Below are positions 9,607 through 16,391 of a DNA stretch of 64,000 bases, one piece after another. The DNA lies in the NCBI RefSeq assembly GCF_033880585.1, contig NZ_CP137624.1, positions 1,294,001-1,358,000 on the forward strand, given 5' to 3'. The position numbers and the translations under genes are program-made. The DNA is from Lysinibacillus louembei. Lineage in GTDB: Bacteria; Bacillota; Bacilli; Bacillales_A; Planococcaceae. The stretch's first letter is position 1. Each line of letters begins with the position of its first letter. A model generated the notes under the pieces. It made no database searches and had not been told where the DNA came from. It saw only the letters and a list, made by a program, of their open reading frames with translations.

Positions 9607-9919
9607 ATTTATATCGACTTGTTAGCTTCTCTTTATGACTAAGCATTATTTCTGTTAAATCGATATCGTATTTATCAGCTAGAACGAAAAGGTTATCAAG
9701 TACATCGCCGAGTTCTTCCTTTAAATTATCGATTTGCTCAGCTTTTGTTAGAGCTGTTTCATCTGGACGGTCACGCCCAATCTCAATTGTGCGAATGGCT
9801 CGAGAAACTTCGCCAACCTCTTCTGTTAAAAAATTTACACGAATAAATGGGCTTAATTCATACCAATTACGCTTTTTATAAAACTCTGTAACCCATTGCT
9901 GGTATTCGAATATATTCAT
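9605..9919 (-). CDS. MazG-like nucleotide pyrophosphohydrolase
   Basis: 104 residues, a single all-alpha NTP-pyrophosphatase domain. The metal-binding helices are seen as LTEEVGEVSRAIR (around residue 31) and LKEELGDVLDNLF (around residue 66), the E-x2-E plus E-x2-D arrangement of MazG-type enzymes that convert NTPs to NMP and pyrophosphate, often as house-cleaning of aberrant nucleotides. Length is typical for stand-alone bacterial MazG-like proteins. AGGAGGGG precedes the ATG at 9919. Substrate not predictable. Confidence 0.88.
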   Translation of the reverse strand: MNIFEYQQWVTEFYKKRNWYELSPFIRVNFLTEEVGEVSRAIRTIEIGRDRPDETALTKAEQIDNLKEELGDVLDNLFVLADKYDIDLTEIMLSHKEKLTSRYK

Positions 9920-10135
9920 AAAACCCCTCCTTTTATGCTTTTCATATTATAGCATGATAGAAATTATTGTAGTGATGGGGCATATAATGATATATATTTT
10001 GCGTTGAGTCAATATATATAGATTATTTACAAAATTTATATTAATTAATAGCCTTAAGAACTATTTCCGTTTTCTCCTTTCGGTTTTATTTTCCTATAAA
10101 ACAGTGATATTTTTGCTAATATTGTGATTGAATGA

Positions 10136-10164
10136 TTTAAAATAACTAATCGATGTGCTATTAT
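10136..10164 (+). promoter_or_regulatory. Candidate sigma-A promoter of the signalling operon
   Basis: TTTAAA, a 17-base spacer and TATTAT lie 36 bases before the receiver gene, in an AT-rich 280-base gap that otherwise shows no gene. The -35 hexamer is weak, which would suit an activated or low-level promoter. Confidence 0.4.
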
Positions 10165-10199
10165 TAATTAATACGTTTATTTAAGGAAAGGGGAATTTT

Positions 10200-10559
10200 A
10201 TGAAGATACTTGTTGTTGATGATTCTGCATTTTCTCAAAAAATAACTATAAAAACGTTAAAATCGATATATCCTGATGCTGTATATGAAACTGCTGACGA
10301 TGGTGTTGAATGTATAGAAAAATATGAGTCTTTCTTACCTAATTTAGTTTTTTTAGATTTATTAATGCCAAATATGACGGGGCAGGAGGCAATTGTTAAA
10401 TTGCTTGAAAAATTCCCAGAGGCTAAAGTTATTGTACTTTCAGCAGATGTCCAAGCAACAGTACGTGAAGAAGTTTTGGCGGCTGGAGCATTAAAGTTTA
10501 TTAATAAACCAATAAATGTTGACAAGCTTGGTGAAATCCAGTCATTGATAGAAAGGTGA
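10200..10559 (+). CDS. CheY-like single-domain response regulator
   Basis: 119 residues, receiver domain only. The acidic pocket is Asp8-Asp9, the phosphoacceptor Asp53 (in FLDLLMP), the switch Ser81 and the conserved Lys103 (INKPI). With no output domain it must signal by protein contact. First gene of a tight three-gene operon with a CheC-like phosphatase (stop and alternative start overlap) and a PAS-GGDEF cyclase, so the natural reading is that the next protein binds or dephosphorylates it. AAGGAAAGGGG precedes the ATG. No cognate histidine kinase is adjacent. Confidence 0.92.
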   Translation: MKILVVDDSAFSQKITIKTLKSIYPDAVYETADDGVECIEKYESFLPNLVFLDLLMPNMTGQEAIVKLLEKFPEAKVIVLSADVQATVREEVLAAGALKFINKPINVDKLGEIQSLIER

Positions 10560-10564
10560 AATCT

Positions 10565-11197
10565 GTGCTTACGACTACACAAGAAGACATATTAAAAGAA
10601 TTGTATAACGTATTTGTTGGTGAGGCGGCTAGCTTGCTGTCAGAAATTCTTCAAAAAAGAATTTACTTATCTGTTCCAGAGGTAGAGTTGTTAACAATTA
10701 GTGATTTAAGTGCTGAAGATAGAGAAAATTTAATTCCTATTTTGAATGGAACGATTTTGTCTACTTCGTTAAAATTTGGAAACGTTTTCTCGGGAAGAGC
10801 AGAATTTATTTTTCCAACTGAGCAAATTAAGTATGTGACTGCACTTTGTTTAGGTGAAGAATATACGATGGAAGCTGAGGAATCCTCTTTTAGTGATGAG
10901 GATTTTGATGTTGTGAAAGAAATCGGCAATATTATATTGAATGCAATAATGGGAGGTATGGGTAGCCTGCTTAACATGAAGCTAGACTACGATGTGCCGC
11001 AAGTTGTTTTGCATGAGCAAGGGGAGTTTAGCAAAACATTTTTTAACACAAAAGAAAGCAATATACTGTTGTTGTATGTGAATTTTGGTGTAGATGAGTC
11101 TGAAGTAATGGGCCTTATTTTAATAAAATTCTCATTGGAATCTATTGAATTTTTAATACAAAAAGTGGACGAGATTAGTAGGGACGCAGATGAATAA
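10565..11197 (+). CDS. CheC/CheX-family chemotaxis phosphatase-like protein
   Basis: 210 residues. The second half holds DVVKEIGNIILNAIMG, which fits the CheC active-site pattern D-x3-E-x2-N-x3-N. The N-terminal copy, DILKELYNVFVGEA, keeps D, E and the first N but has G in place of the second N, so one of the two sites looks degenerate. CheC, CheX and FliY dephosphorylate CheY-P. A GTG at 10556 overlaps the receiver stop, but the GTG at 10565 has AAAGGTGA at proper spacing and is preferred. Likely partner: the receiver encoded just upstream. Confidence 0.82.
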   Translation: MLTTTQEDILKELYNVFVGEAASLLSEILQKRIYLSVPEVELLTISDLSAEDRENLIPILNGTILSTSLKFGNVFSGRAEFIFPTEQIKYVTALCLGEEYTMEAEESSFSDEDFDVVKEIGNIILNAIMGGMGSLLNMKLDYDVPQVVLHEQGEFSKTFFNTKESNILLLYVNFGVDESEVMGLILIKFSLESIEFLIQKVDEISRDADE

Positions 11198-12104
11198 TTT
11201 ATATTTAACGATTATTAACCAGTTAGACAATGGTATTATTTTGCTTGATGAGCATTTAAATATCCAATTATGGAATGACTGGTTGAAAAAGTTTACAGGT
11301 CAAGATGAAGGCGATGTTAAAGGCCAGCAAGTAACGCAGGTTATTCCGCGATTGAATAAAGAAATATACATTCAAATGTTTGAAAAAGCTCTGTGGAATA
11401 AGCAAAAGAACTTTTGCTCTGCTGCTATGCATGAATATTTTATAGATTGTGAACGCAAGAGTGAATGCACAAAGAAAATGCGCCAAAATATGTTAATACG
11501 GCATATTGAATTGGATAATAAAATATATATTATGCTAGAAATTCATGATGTGACCAATCATTATGAGCGAATTCGTAAGTTGAATAAATCCTTACAAAAT
11601 TCAATAGGATTTACAAAAAGTCTAAAGCGTTTTGCATTTTATGATAGTTTAACGAATTTACCAAATAGAAAATTTATTATTGATCGAATTGAAAGTCTGA
11701 CTGAACAGGAAGATGCTGTATTCACGTTATTTTTCTTAGACTTAAATGGATTTAAGTCTGTCAATGATAGCATGGGACATACACAAGGAGATCAGTTATT
11801 GCAAATGATTGCAGAGCGATGTCACCAGTTGACAGATGAACAATCTGTTTTTGCCCGCTTAGGTGGAGATGAATTTGTGCTATTAGTTGAAAATATTTCT
11901 TCTGTTGAGCAGCATAATGAGCAAATTGCAAAAATTCATGAACTATTAGTGGAGCCGTTTATTATTGAAGACAAGGCCGTTTCTATTTCTACAAGCATTG
12001 GTTATGCCTGTTTCCCACAAGATGGCGTAACAGTTAAACAACTAATAAATATAGCGGATCGCCAAATGTATTTGCATAAGCAAAAAGTGAATAATAAAGC
12101 ATAA
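11190..12104 (+). CDS. PAS-GGDEF diguanylate cyclase
   Basis: 304 residues, soluble. Residues 1-125 form a PAS domain (LDNGIILLDEHLNIQLWN; ends near MLEIHDVT). It contains a cysteine-bearing segment (CSAAMHEYFIDCERKSEC). Residues 145-300 form a GGDEF domain with the intact signature GGDEF at 225-229 and the upstream FLDLNGFKSVNDSMGH, so it should make cyclic di-GMP. The position of the RxxD inhibitory site reads DEQS, so product inhibition by that route looks absent. The start overlaps the CheC-like gene by eight bases. The operon joins a receiver, a phosphatase and a cyclase. Confidence 0.92.
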   Translation: MNNLYLTIINQLDNGIILLDEHLNIQLWNDWLKKFTGQDEGDVKGQQVTQVIPRLNKEIYIQMFEKALWNKQKNFCSAAMHEYFIDCERKSECTKKMRQNMLIRHIELDNKIYIMLEIHDVTNHYERIRKLNKSLQNSIGFTKSLKRFAFYDSLTNLPNRKFIIDRIESLTEQEDAVFTLFFLDLNGFKSVNDSMGHTQGDQLLQMIAERCHQLTDEQSVFARLGGDEFVLLVENISSVEQHNEQIAKIHELLVEPFIIEDKAVSISTSIGYACFPQDGVTVKQLINIADRQMYLHKQKVNNKA

Positions 12105-12138
12105 AAATACAATTCTACTTTATATGAATTGTATTTTT
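12104..12138 (+). terminator. Intrinsic terminator of the receiver-CheC-GGDEF operon
   Basis: AAAATACAATTC and GAATTGTATTTT form a 12-bp stem around a ten-base loop, followed by further T residues. It begins at the stop codon of the GGDEF gene. Confidence 0.85.
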
Positions 12139-12185
12139 TGTGTGGGATGATTTATCAGAAAACTTAAACTATAATTAAAGAAAGT

Positions 12186-12222
12186 GCCCAACAATCGTCA
12201 TGTAGATGATTGTTGGGCTTTA
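12186..12222 (-). terminator. Hairpin after the 43-residue gene
   Basis: GCCCAACAATC (12186-12196) and GATTGTTGGGC (12208-12218) form an 11-bp perfect stem. It lies just downstream of the small minus-strand gene, and on that strand it is followed by ACTTTCTTTAAT. It could serve both directions. Confidence 0.7.
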
Positions 12223-12230
12223 TCAATGTA

Positions 12231-12362
12231 TTATTTTTGTTCTTTCGATTTTTTCTGCGCAAAGTAAAACACAATGGATAACGTAATACCGAGTATAATA
12301 AATGTCCAATCATTATTAGCGATGCCTAGAACGAAAAAAGGAATGCCGAATATCCACAACAT
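12231..12362 (-). CDS. 43-residue membrane protein
   Basis: A short frame starts at the ATG at 12362 behind AGGGGTGAT at good spacing and ends at 12231. The peptide begins MLWIFGIPFFVLGIANN and has two hydrophobic stretches (residues 2-14 and 19-34) followed by a basic, polar tail QKKSKEQK. This is the profile of a small integral membrane protein with its C-terminus inside. The ribosome binding site, codon use and terminator hairpin all support a real gene. Function unknown. Confidence 0.65.
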   Translation of the reverse strand: MLWIFGIPFFVLGIANNDWTFIILGITLSIVFYFAQKKSKEQK

Positions 12363-12414
12363 AGTATCACCCCTTATTTTAATTTCAATGAATGTTTTCA
12401 CAAGTTAATGAATC

Positions 12415-12462
12415 CTCTTAAGAGCTTGGAAAAAAGCTGGACACAATTATGAAATGTTAATT
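12415..12462. repeat. Weak copy of a dispersed repeat
   Basis: The segment around AAGAGCTTGGAAAAAAGCTGGACACAA resembles the stretch AAGCTTGAAAAAATCTGGACG at 38.7 kb and GAAAAAATCCGGACGCAATT at 47.7 kb. It appears to be a truncated member of the same family. The remaining bases from 12463 to 12564 are AT-rich and show nothing I can name. Confidence 0.35.
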
Positions 12463-12594
12463 ACTATTTTATACGACTGTAAGCTAAGAAAGATTCGATT
12501 TTTTGTTATAGCTATTTGTGGCATAATAAACAATGAGAATAATCTACAATCGTGGAGTGATTTTTTGATTCAATTTATTTTTTACTCAAGCGTT

Positions 12595-12812
12595 GTTTTC
12601 TAGGGGACGACTGCCGATGTCAGTGATTAAGGATGAACACATACTAGTGGAAGGTGGAGAAGTCCGTCTTACAGTGGTTGGTACAAAAGCATAAAACCAA
12701 TCGAGGTTCGGAGCGAGAGATGAAAGAAGTTCTCGTGAAGCAGGAACTAGAAGTAATCGCTTTGTAGAGCAAGGCGGTGAATTGGCTCATTCACCTTAAA
12801 AGCCTGAAACAC
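12595..12812 (+). mobile_element. Possible remnant of an IS200/IS605 (tnpB) 3' end
   Basis: About 200 bases with no full-length frame but with structure: a short frame ending LGDDCRCQ-stop, a frame MSVIKDEHILVEGGEVRLTV, a hairpin AGTTCTCGTGAAGCAGGAACT, and a final hairpin GGTGAATTGGCTCATTCACC. The arrangement (fragmented end of a coding sequence running into a strongly structured tail with a TTCAC end) reminds me of the 3' end of tnpB genes, where the coding end overlaps a guide RNA. A TTGATTCAA stretch at about 12566, the type of sequence next to which such elements insert, lies upstream. This rests on pattern recall and is not proven. Confidence 0.3.
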
Positions 12813-12876
12813 TATTAGGAAAACGAACGGAACCCTTTTTCTTCAGATGAAAATTCATCTTGGAGGAAGATAACGT

Positions 12877-13191
12877 TTGAGTAGATTAAAAGAAAATACC
12901 GCTTTTCAATGTGAAAATTGTCAAGCATATGTGCAGCCATTAACAAATGGCAGCTTTCGCAATCATTGCCCATTTTGCTTGTATTCAAAGCATTTGGATG
13001 TAAAGCCAGGCGATCGTTTAAGTGAGTGTCGAGGTTTAATGAAGCCAATTGACTTGGATTATACAAGTAAAAAAGGTTATCAACTTATACATGAGTGTAT
13101 AAAATGTGGGAAAAAGCAACGCAATAAAATAGCAATTGATACAATACAAGAAGACGATATTGTGAGTTTGATGTTAAAGAATTCTTATTAA
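12877..13191 (+). CDS. RNHCP domain-containing protein
   Basis: 104 residues. The family signature SFRNHCPFCLYSKHLD, followed by PGDR, is present in residues 28-47. Cysteine pairs at CENC, CPFC and CIKC (with GKKQRNK) suggest a double zinc-ribbon. These proteins are conserved in Firmicutes and their function is unknown; nucleic-acid binding is a reasonable guess from the zinc ribbon and the basic tail. The TTG start at 12877 follows GGAGGA by about ten bases; no ATG competes. Confidence 0.88.
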   Translation: MSRLKENTAFQCENCQAYVQPLTNGSFRNHCPFCLYSKHLDVKPGDRLSECRGLMKPIDLDYTSKKGYQLIHECIKCGKKQRNKIAIDTIQEDDIVSLMLKNSY

Positions 13192-13200
13192 TAGGTTATT

Positions 13201-13255
13201 CTCAAAGGGGCTGTCCGGAAAGATACTATCTTTTCAGATGGTTCCTTTTTAGTAT
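13201..13255 (+). terminator. Terminator-like hairpin, short form of the convergent-gene repeat
   Basis: GGGGCTGTCCGGAAAGAT, an ACT loop, then ATCTTTTCAGATGGTTCC and a run of T. The arms match the hairpin seen at the end of the long repeats at 29.7, 31.7 and 40.7 kb (GCTGTTCAGAAAGT with ACTTTCTGGACGGC). It probably ends the RNHCP transcript. Confidence 0.6.
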
Positions 13256-13296
13256 TTTTATACAATATATAGTATTAATATGCGTTGAGGGATAGT

Positions 13297-13732
13297 ATGC
13301 CTATTCAACAATGTAATAATCCGAATTATACTTGCAGCATTCAAGCGTTATGAAGGTGACTCCGTTCCATCAAGTGCTTTAAAGGAAACTGCTGCGACCG
13401 TTAAAAGAGAGCTTGATGAAGGTACTATTATTTTTAGTTTGACAGAGCAAAATGAAATTGTTGCTGTTGTAAAATGCAAGTTAGAAGCAGATATATTGTA
13501 TTTTTCACGACTATCTGTGCTCCCCTCTGCACAAAGAAAAGGGCTTGCCACACAGCTGGTTCATTATATAGAGCAGTATGCCACAAATCGACATTTGAAA
13601 TATGTTACATGTAAAGTGCGCAAAAGCGAGAATGGTAATGTCCGTCTCTATACAGGGCTTGGCTATCAAATTGTTGAGGAGGATATTAACAGAGGTGTGC
13701 CAACTGTAACGATAGAAAAAAGCATGATATGA
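13297..13732 (+). pseudogene. GNAT acetyltransferase with broken 5' end
   Basis: From about 13319 to the stop at 13730-13732 the frame encodes a recognisable GNAT protein: LAAFKRYEGDSVPSSALKET, then IFSLTEQNEIVAVVKCK and the acetyl-CoA loop LSVLPSAQRKGLATQLV (Q-R-K-G-L-A). No start codon lies in this frame after the upstream TGA at 13286. A start with ribosome-binding-like GAGGG exists at 13297 (MPIQQC) in another frame, and that beginning would suit this family. A small deletion with frameshift near 13312-13321 therefore separates the start from the body. The internal TTG at 13439 would give only the C-terminal half. Confidence 0.75.
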
Positions 13733-13873
13733 TGGAAGTGATAGTTTATGGTGATGAGGACGAAGAAGCAAATATTATTGATGAGAAATATAGTAGGGTT
13801 TCGAAATACTGCTGTACATGATGTTCAAGCAATTGAGTTAACTATTTCACAGCTTATATGCAAGGGATTTTAG
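13732..13873 (+). pseudogene. HepT-like ribonuclease toxin relic
   Basis: Two short frames in order resemble the C-terminal half of HepT (DUF86): first EEANIIDEKYS, then, after a frame change near 13790, IVGFRNTAVHDVQAIELTIS. The second contains the HepT RNase motif R-x4-H (RNTAVH) in its usual setting, where family members read MVGLRNIAVHDxQ. The N-terminal half and the MntA-type antitoxin are absent. This is a relic of a toxin-antitoxin locus and cannot make an active protein. Confidence 0.55.
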
Positions 13874-13897
13874 CTATTAAATAAGGAGGTACATGAT

Positions 13898-14197
13898 ATG
13901 CAACATATTCAAATAGAGCAGTTGTTACAGGACAAGGTGAAGCATGCAGGAAAAGTCGCGGCAGGAGCAGGCTACGATGTAATGAATATACAATTGAAAG
14001 CAGGCGAATCGATTGCAGAGCATACAGCACCTGGTGAGGTATTAATTATTTGTCGTAAAGGGCGTGTGAAATTTGATGTGGAAGGGCAAATAACAGAGCT
14101 TGACGCCGATGCGCTGTTAATGCTTGAGCCAAACGAAAAGCATAGTCTTGAAGCAGTAGAAGATTGTGAAGTTGTCGTGGTACGATTGAAAAAATAA
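13898..14197 (+). CDS. Small cupin-domain protein
   Basis: 99 residues, one cupin barrel. The segment GESIAEHTAPGEVLIICRKGRVKFDVEG corresponds to cupin motif 1, and LEPNEKHSLEAVEDCEVVVVRL to motif 2. The metal-binding set is partial: His42 and Glu47 in motif 1, His in motif 2. Such proteins are usually metal or small-ligand binders of unknown role. AAGGAGGT seven bases before the ATG decides the start. It lies upstream of a two-component system but is separated by 74 bases. Confidence 0.85.
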   Translation: MQHIQIEQLLQDKVKHAGKVAAGAGYDVMNIQLKAGESIAEHTAPGEVLIICRKGRVKFDVEGQITELDADALLMLEPNEKHSLEAVEDCEVVVVRLKK

Positions 14198-14271
14198 TAA
14201 ATGGAAAAGTTCTGGTTGTTGCAAATCGGAGCTTTTTTTGTTATTTTCTGTGAAGCAGAGGGAGGAACGAT

Positions 14272-14940
14272 ATGGCACATATATTATACATAGAAGATGA
14301 AGTAGAAATTGGTGAATGGGTAGCGAAGGAGCTGACAGAGCGCGGCTATGAGGTGACGTGGTTGACATCTGGTGAAGGTGCTGAGCAATATGTGGAGCGA
14401 GTAGATGTTGTTGTATTAGATGTGATGCTGCCGGGCTTGGATGGCTTTTCAGTAGGCAAGCGCTTGAAAAATCGAAATGGCGAGCTGCCAATTTTAATGC
14501 TTTCTGCACGTACGGCAGTTGAGGACAAGTTAGAAGGATTGAGCTTTGCAGACGATTATTTAACAAAGCCCTTTCATCCAGATGAATTAATGGCACGTGT
14601 CGAAGTGCTGTTAAGGCGCTTCCAAAAAAATGAGGCACAATTAACCATTGGGCATTTAACTGTATATACAAAGGATATGCGTATCATCAATCAGCAAACA
14701 CAGGAGGAAATTCAGCTAACAGGTAAACAATACTATTTATTCCAATATTTTATTCGCCATTTAAATCAAATTTTAACGAAGGAACAGCTTTATGAAAATG
14801 TGTGGGGCGAGGCGTATATAGAAGGAGATAAAACATTGATGGTTCACATCCGCTATTTACGTGAAAAAATCGAAATGCACCCTGCACAGCCAACTATTAT
14901 CGAGACGATCCGTGGCATTGGCTATCGGGTGAAAGAATGA
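14272..14940 (+). CDS. OmpR-family response regulator
   Basis: 222 residues: receiver domain (acidic residues Glu8-Asp9, phosphoacceptor Asp50 in VVLDVMLPGLDGF, Lys in TKPF) and a winged-helix DNA-binding domain from about residue 125 (LTGKQYYLFQYF; GDKTLMVHIRYLREKIE; IRGIGYRVKE). The stop overlaps the start of the histidine kinase (ATGA), so the pair is co-translated. Its probable targets are the ABC transporter genes downstream, which have their own promoter region with direct repeats. AGGGAGG precedes the ATG. Confidence 0.93.
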   Translation: MAHILYIEDEVEIGEWVAKELTERGYEVTWLTSGEGAEQYVERVDVVVLDVMLPGLDGFSVGKRLKNRNGELPILMLSARTAVEDKLEGLSFADDYLTKPFHPDELMARVEVLLRRFQKNEAQLTIGHLTVYTKDMRIINQQTQEEIQLTGKQYYLFQYFIRHLNQILTKEQLYENVWGEAYIEGDKTLMVHIRYLREKIEMHPAQPTIIETIRGIGYRVKE

Positions 14941-16301
14941 AAAAACTATTTAATTCACTACAGGCGAAATATATGTTGATTATCTTTACCGCAATTGGCT
15001 TGCTTTGGGGAATTCAAATCACCTATTCTGCCGTTGGAATCTATTGGATGAATAAAAATTATGACGATGAAACAGTTGATTACACCGAAGTTGAAAAGGA
15101 ATGGCATGAAGGAGCAAATGCATTAGAGCAAGCCTCTCGAGAGCAAATTCAGCAATATTTTGCACAATGGCAAGCCTACCTTCCACAAGCAACGATGTTT
15201 TGGGTGGATGCGAATGGACAATTAGTGGAGCAAATGAATGTTATAGAGCAGATCCCTGCCAAATGGGATGCTGTAACAACGGCACAATATATAAAGTCGC
15301 ATTATGGGGAGGACCCATTTACAGTGCTCGCCTTTCTAGGGCAGGATGCAGCAAATGGCTTCGTCGTCATTGAGATACCGAGAGAGGTATTCAAAGTGCC
15401 TATGCAAAAATTACACGATCGTTATGGAACTTTACTAATGGTTAGTGTACTGGTAGGACTATTACTGTTTATCGTTGTATCATTTTTATTTTTCAAGGGT
15501 ATTCGTAAGCGTTTAATGCAGCTACAGGAAGGGATGGCATTGCGCGATATGGACGGGCTGCCGTTACAAATTGAAGTGAAAAAGAAGGATGAAATTGGAC
15601 AGCTTGAGCAAAGCTTTAATCAAATGGTAGTAGAGCTAAAGGAGAGCAAACAGCGTGAGCAGCAGGAGGAGCAGCTTCGCCGAGAATTAATTTCGAATTT
15701 ATCCCATGATTTGCGCACACCTTTAACGAAAGTGCGAGCACAGGCCTATTCAATCAGTAAGGAGAATTTATCGGTGGAGGGCAAACAGGCAGTAAAAGCG
15801 TTGGAAAACTCCTTTGTTCATATTGACCATTTAATGGAAAATTTAATGTCCTACACATTGTTGATGGCAAGCCGTTTTAATTATCAGCCACAGGAAATCG
15901 ATGTTGTGCGATTTACACGCGAGCATTTAGCTACATGGTATCCTGCCTTTGAAAAGGAAGGTTTTACGATTGATATTGAGTTAAGGGCTTTCACTGAGAG
16001 TAAATGGTTAGTGGACAAAATATGGTTGGGACGAATACTTGATAATTTACTACAAAATGTGCTACGTCATGCAAAGGATGGTCGCTATATTCAGGTGAAA
16101 ACAGTGGAAACGGAGCAATATCAAGCGATCGTTTTAACAGACCGAGGCAAAGGAATGCAGCATCTATCCGATGAAAAAGGTGCAGGTATTGGTTTATCTA
16201 TTGTTGATATGATGGTTAAAGGTATGAGCTTGGAATGGACAATTGATACAAATGAAGATGGGACGATGATTCAAATTAAAGCATTGAAAGGGTATAAATA
16301 G
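14937..16301 (+). CDS. Sensor histidine kinase
   Basis: 454 residues. Membrane segments at about 12-34 and 165-187 bracket an extracytoplasmic domain of roughly 130 residues, so it senses outside signals. HAMP follows (about 188-240), then the H-box SNLSHDLRTPLTKVR with His257, and the ATPase domain with NLLQNVLRHA, DRGKGM and GAGIGLSI. It is paired by overlap with the response regulator. The company of a LanFEG-type exporter suggests it detects peptide antibiotics or the envelope damage they cause. The stop codon lies inside a strong terminator hairpin. Confidence 0.92.
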   Translation: MKKLFNSLQAKYMLIIFTAIGLLWGIQITYSAVGIYWMNKNYDDETVDYTEVEKEWHEGANALEQASREQIQQYFAQWQAYLPQATMFWVDANGQLVEQMNVIEQIPAKWDAVTTAQYIKSHYGEDPFTVLAFLGQDAANGFVVIEIPREVFKVPMQKLHDRYGTLLMVSVLVGLLLFIVVSFLFFKGIRKRLMQLQEGMALRDMDGLPLQIEVKKKDEIGQLEQSFNQMVVELKESKQREQQEEQLRRELISNLSHDLRTPLTKVRAQAYSISKENLSVEGKQAVKALENSFVHIDHLMENLMSYTLLMASRFNYQPQEIDVVRFTREHLATWYPAFEKEGFTIDIELRAFTESKWLVDKIWLGRILDNLLQNVLRHAKDGRYIQVKTVETEQYQAIVLTDRGKGMQHLSDEKGAGIGLSIVDMMVKGMSLEWTIDTNEDGTMIQIKALKGYK

Positions 16302-16319
16302 CCCTTTCAATGCTTTTTT
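16281..16319 (+). terminator. Intrinsic terminator after the histidine kinase
   Basis: GCATTGAAAGGG and CCCTTTCAATGC form a 12-bp stem (extended by A-T pairs), followed by TTTTTT. The 5' arm lies within the last codons of the kinase gene. It separates the two-component transcript from the ABC operon. Confidence 0.9.
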
Positions 16320-16327
16320 AAACAAAA

Positions 16328-16372
16328 TTTAAACTTAGCCCTCCCTTGTTTTTAAACTTCACGCTTTATGAT
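16328..16372 (+). promoter_or_regulatory. Promoter region of the ABC operon with direct repeats
   Basis: TTTAAACTT occurs at 16328-16336 and again at 16351-16359, 23 bases apart, about two helical turns, the usual geometry of OmpR-family binding sites. A possible -10, TATGAT, lies at 16367-16372 with TTGTTT 15 bases upstream. Likely the operator for the adjacent response regulator. Confidence 0.5.
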
Positions 16373-16391
16373 AAATAAAGAGGTGATGGAA

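Noticed and set aside
12595-12812. RNase P RNA or SRP RNA
   Set aside because: A short GAAGTCC-like stretch suggested RNase P, but the other conserved regions of either RNA are missing and the segment is too short.
13439-13732. Functional 97-residue acetyltransferase from the TTG at 13439
   Set aside because: It would lack the first strands and helices of the GNAT fold that are still encoded upstream in the same frame, and no ribosome binding site precedes the TTG.
14117-14671. 184-residue minus-strand frame opposite the response regulator
   Set aside because: It overlaps two well-supported genes, is rich in His/Ser/Leu in the manner of shadow frames, and has no domain or ribosome binding site.
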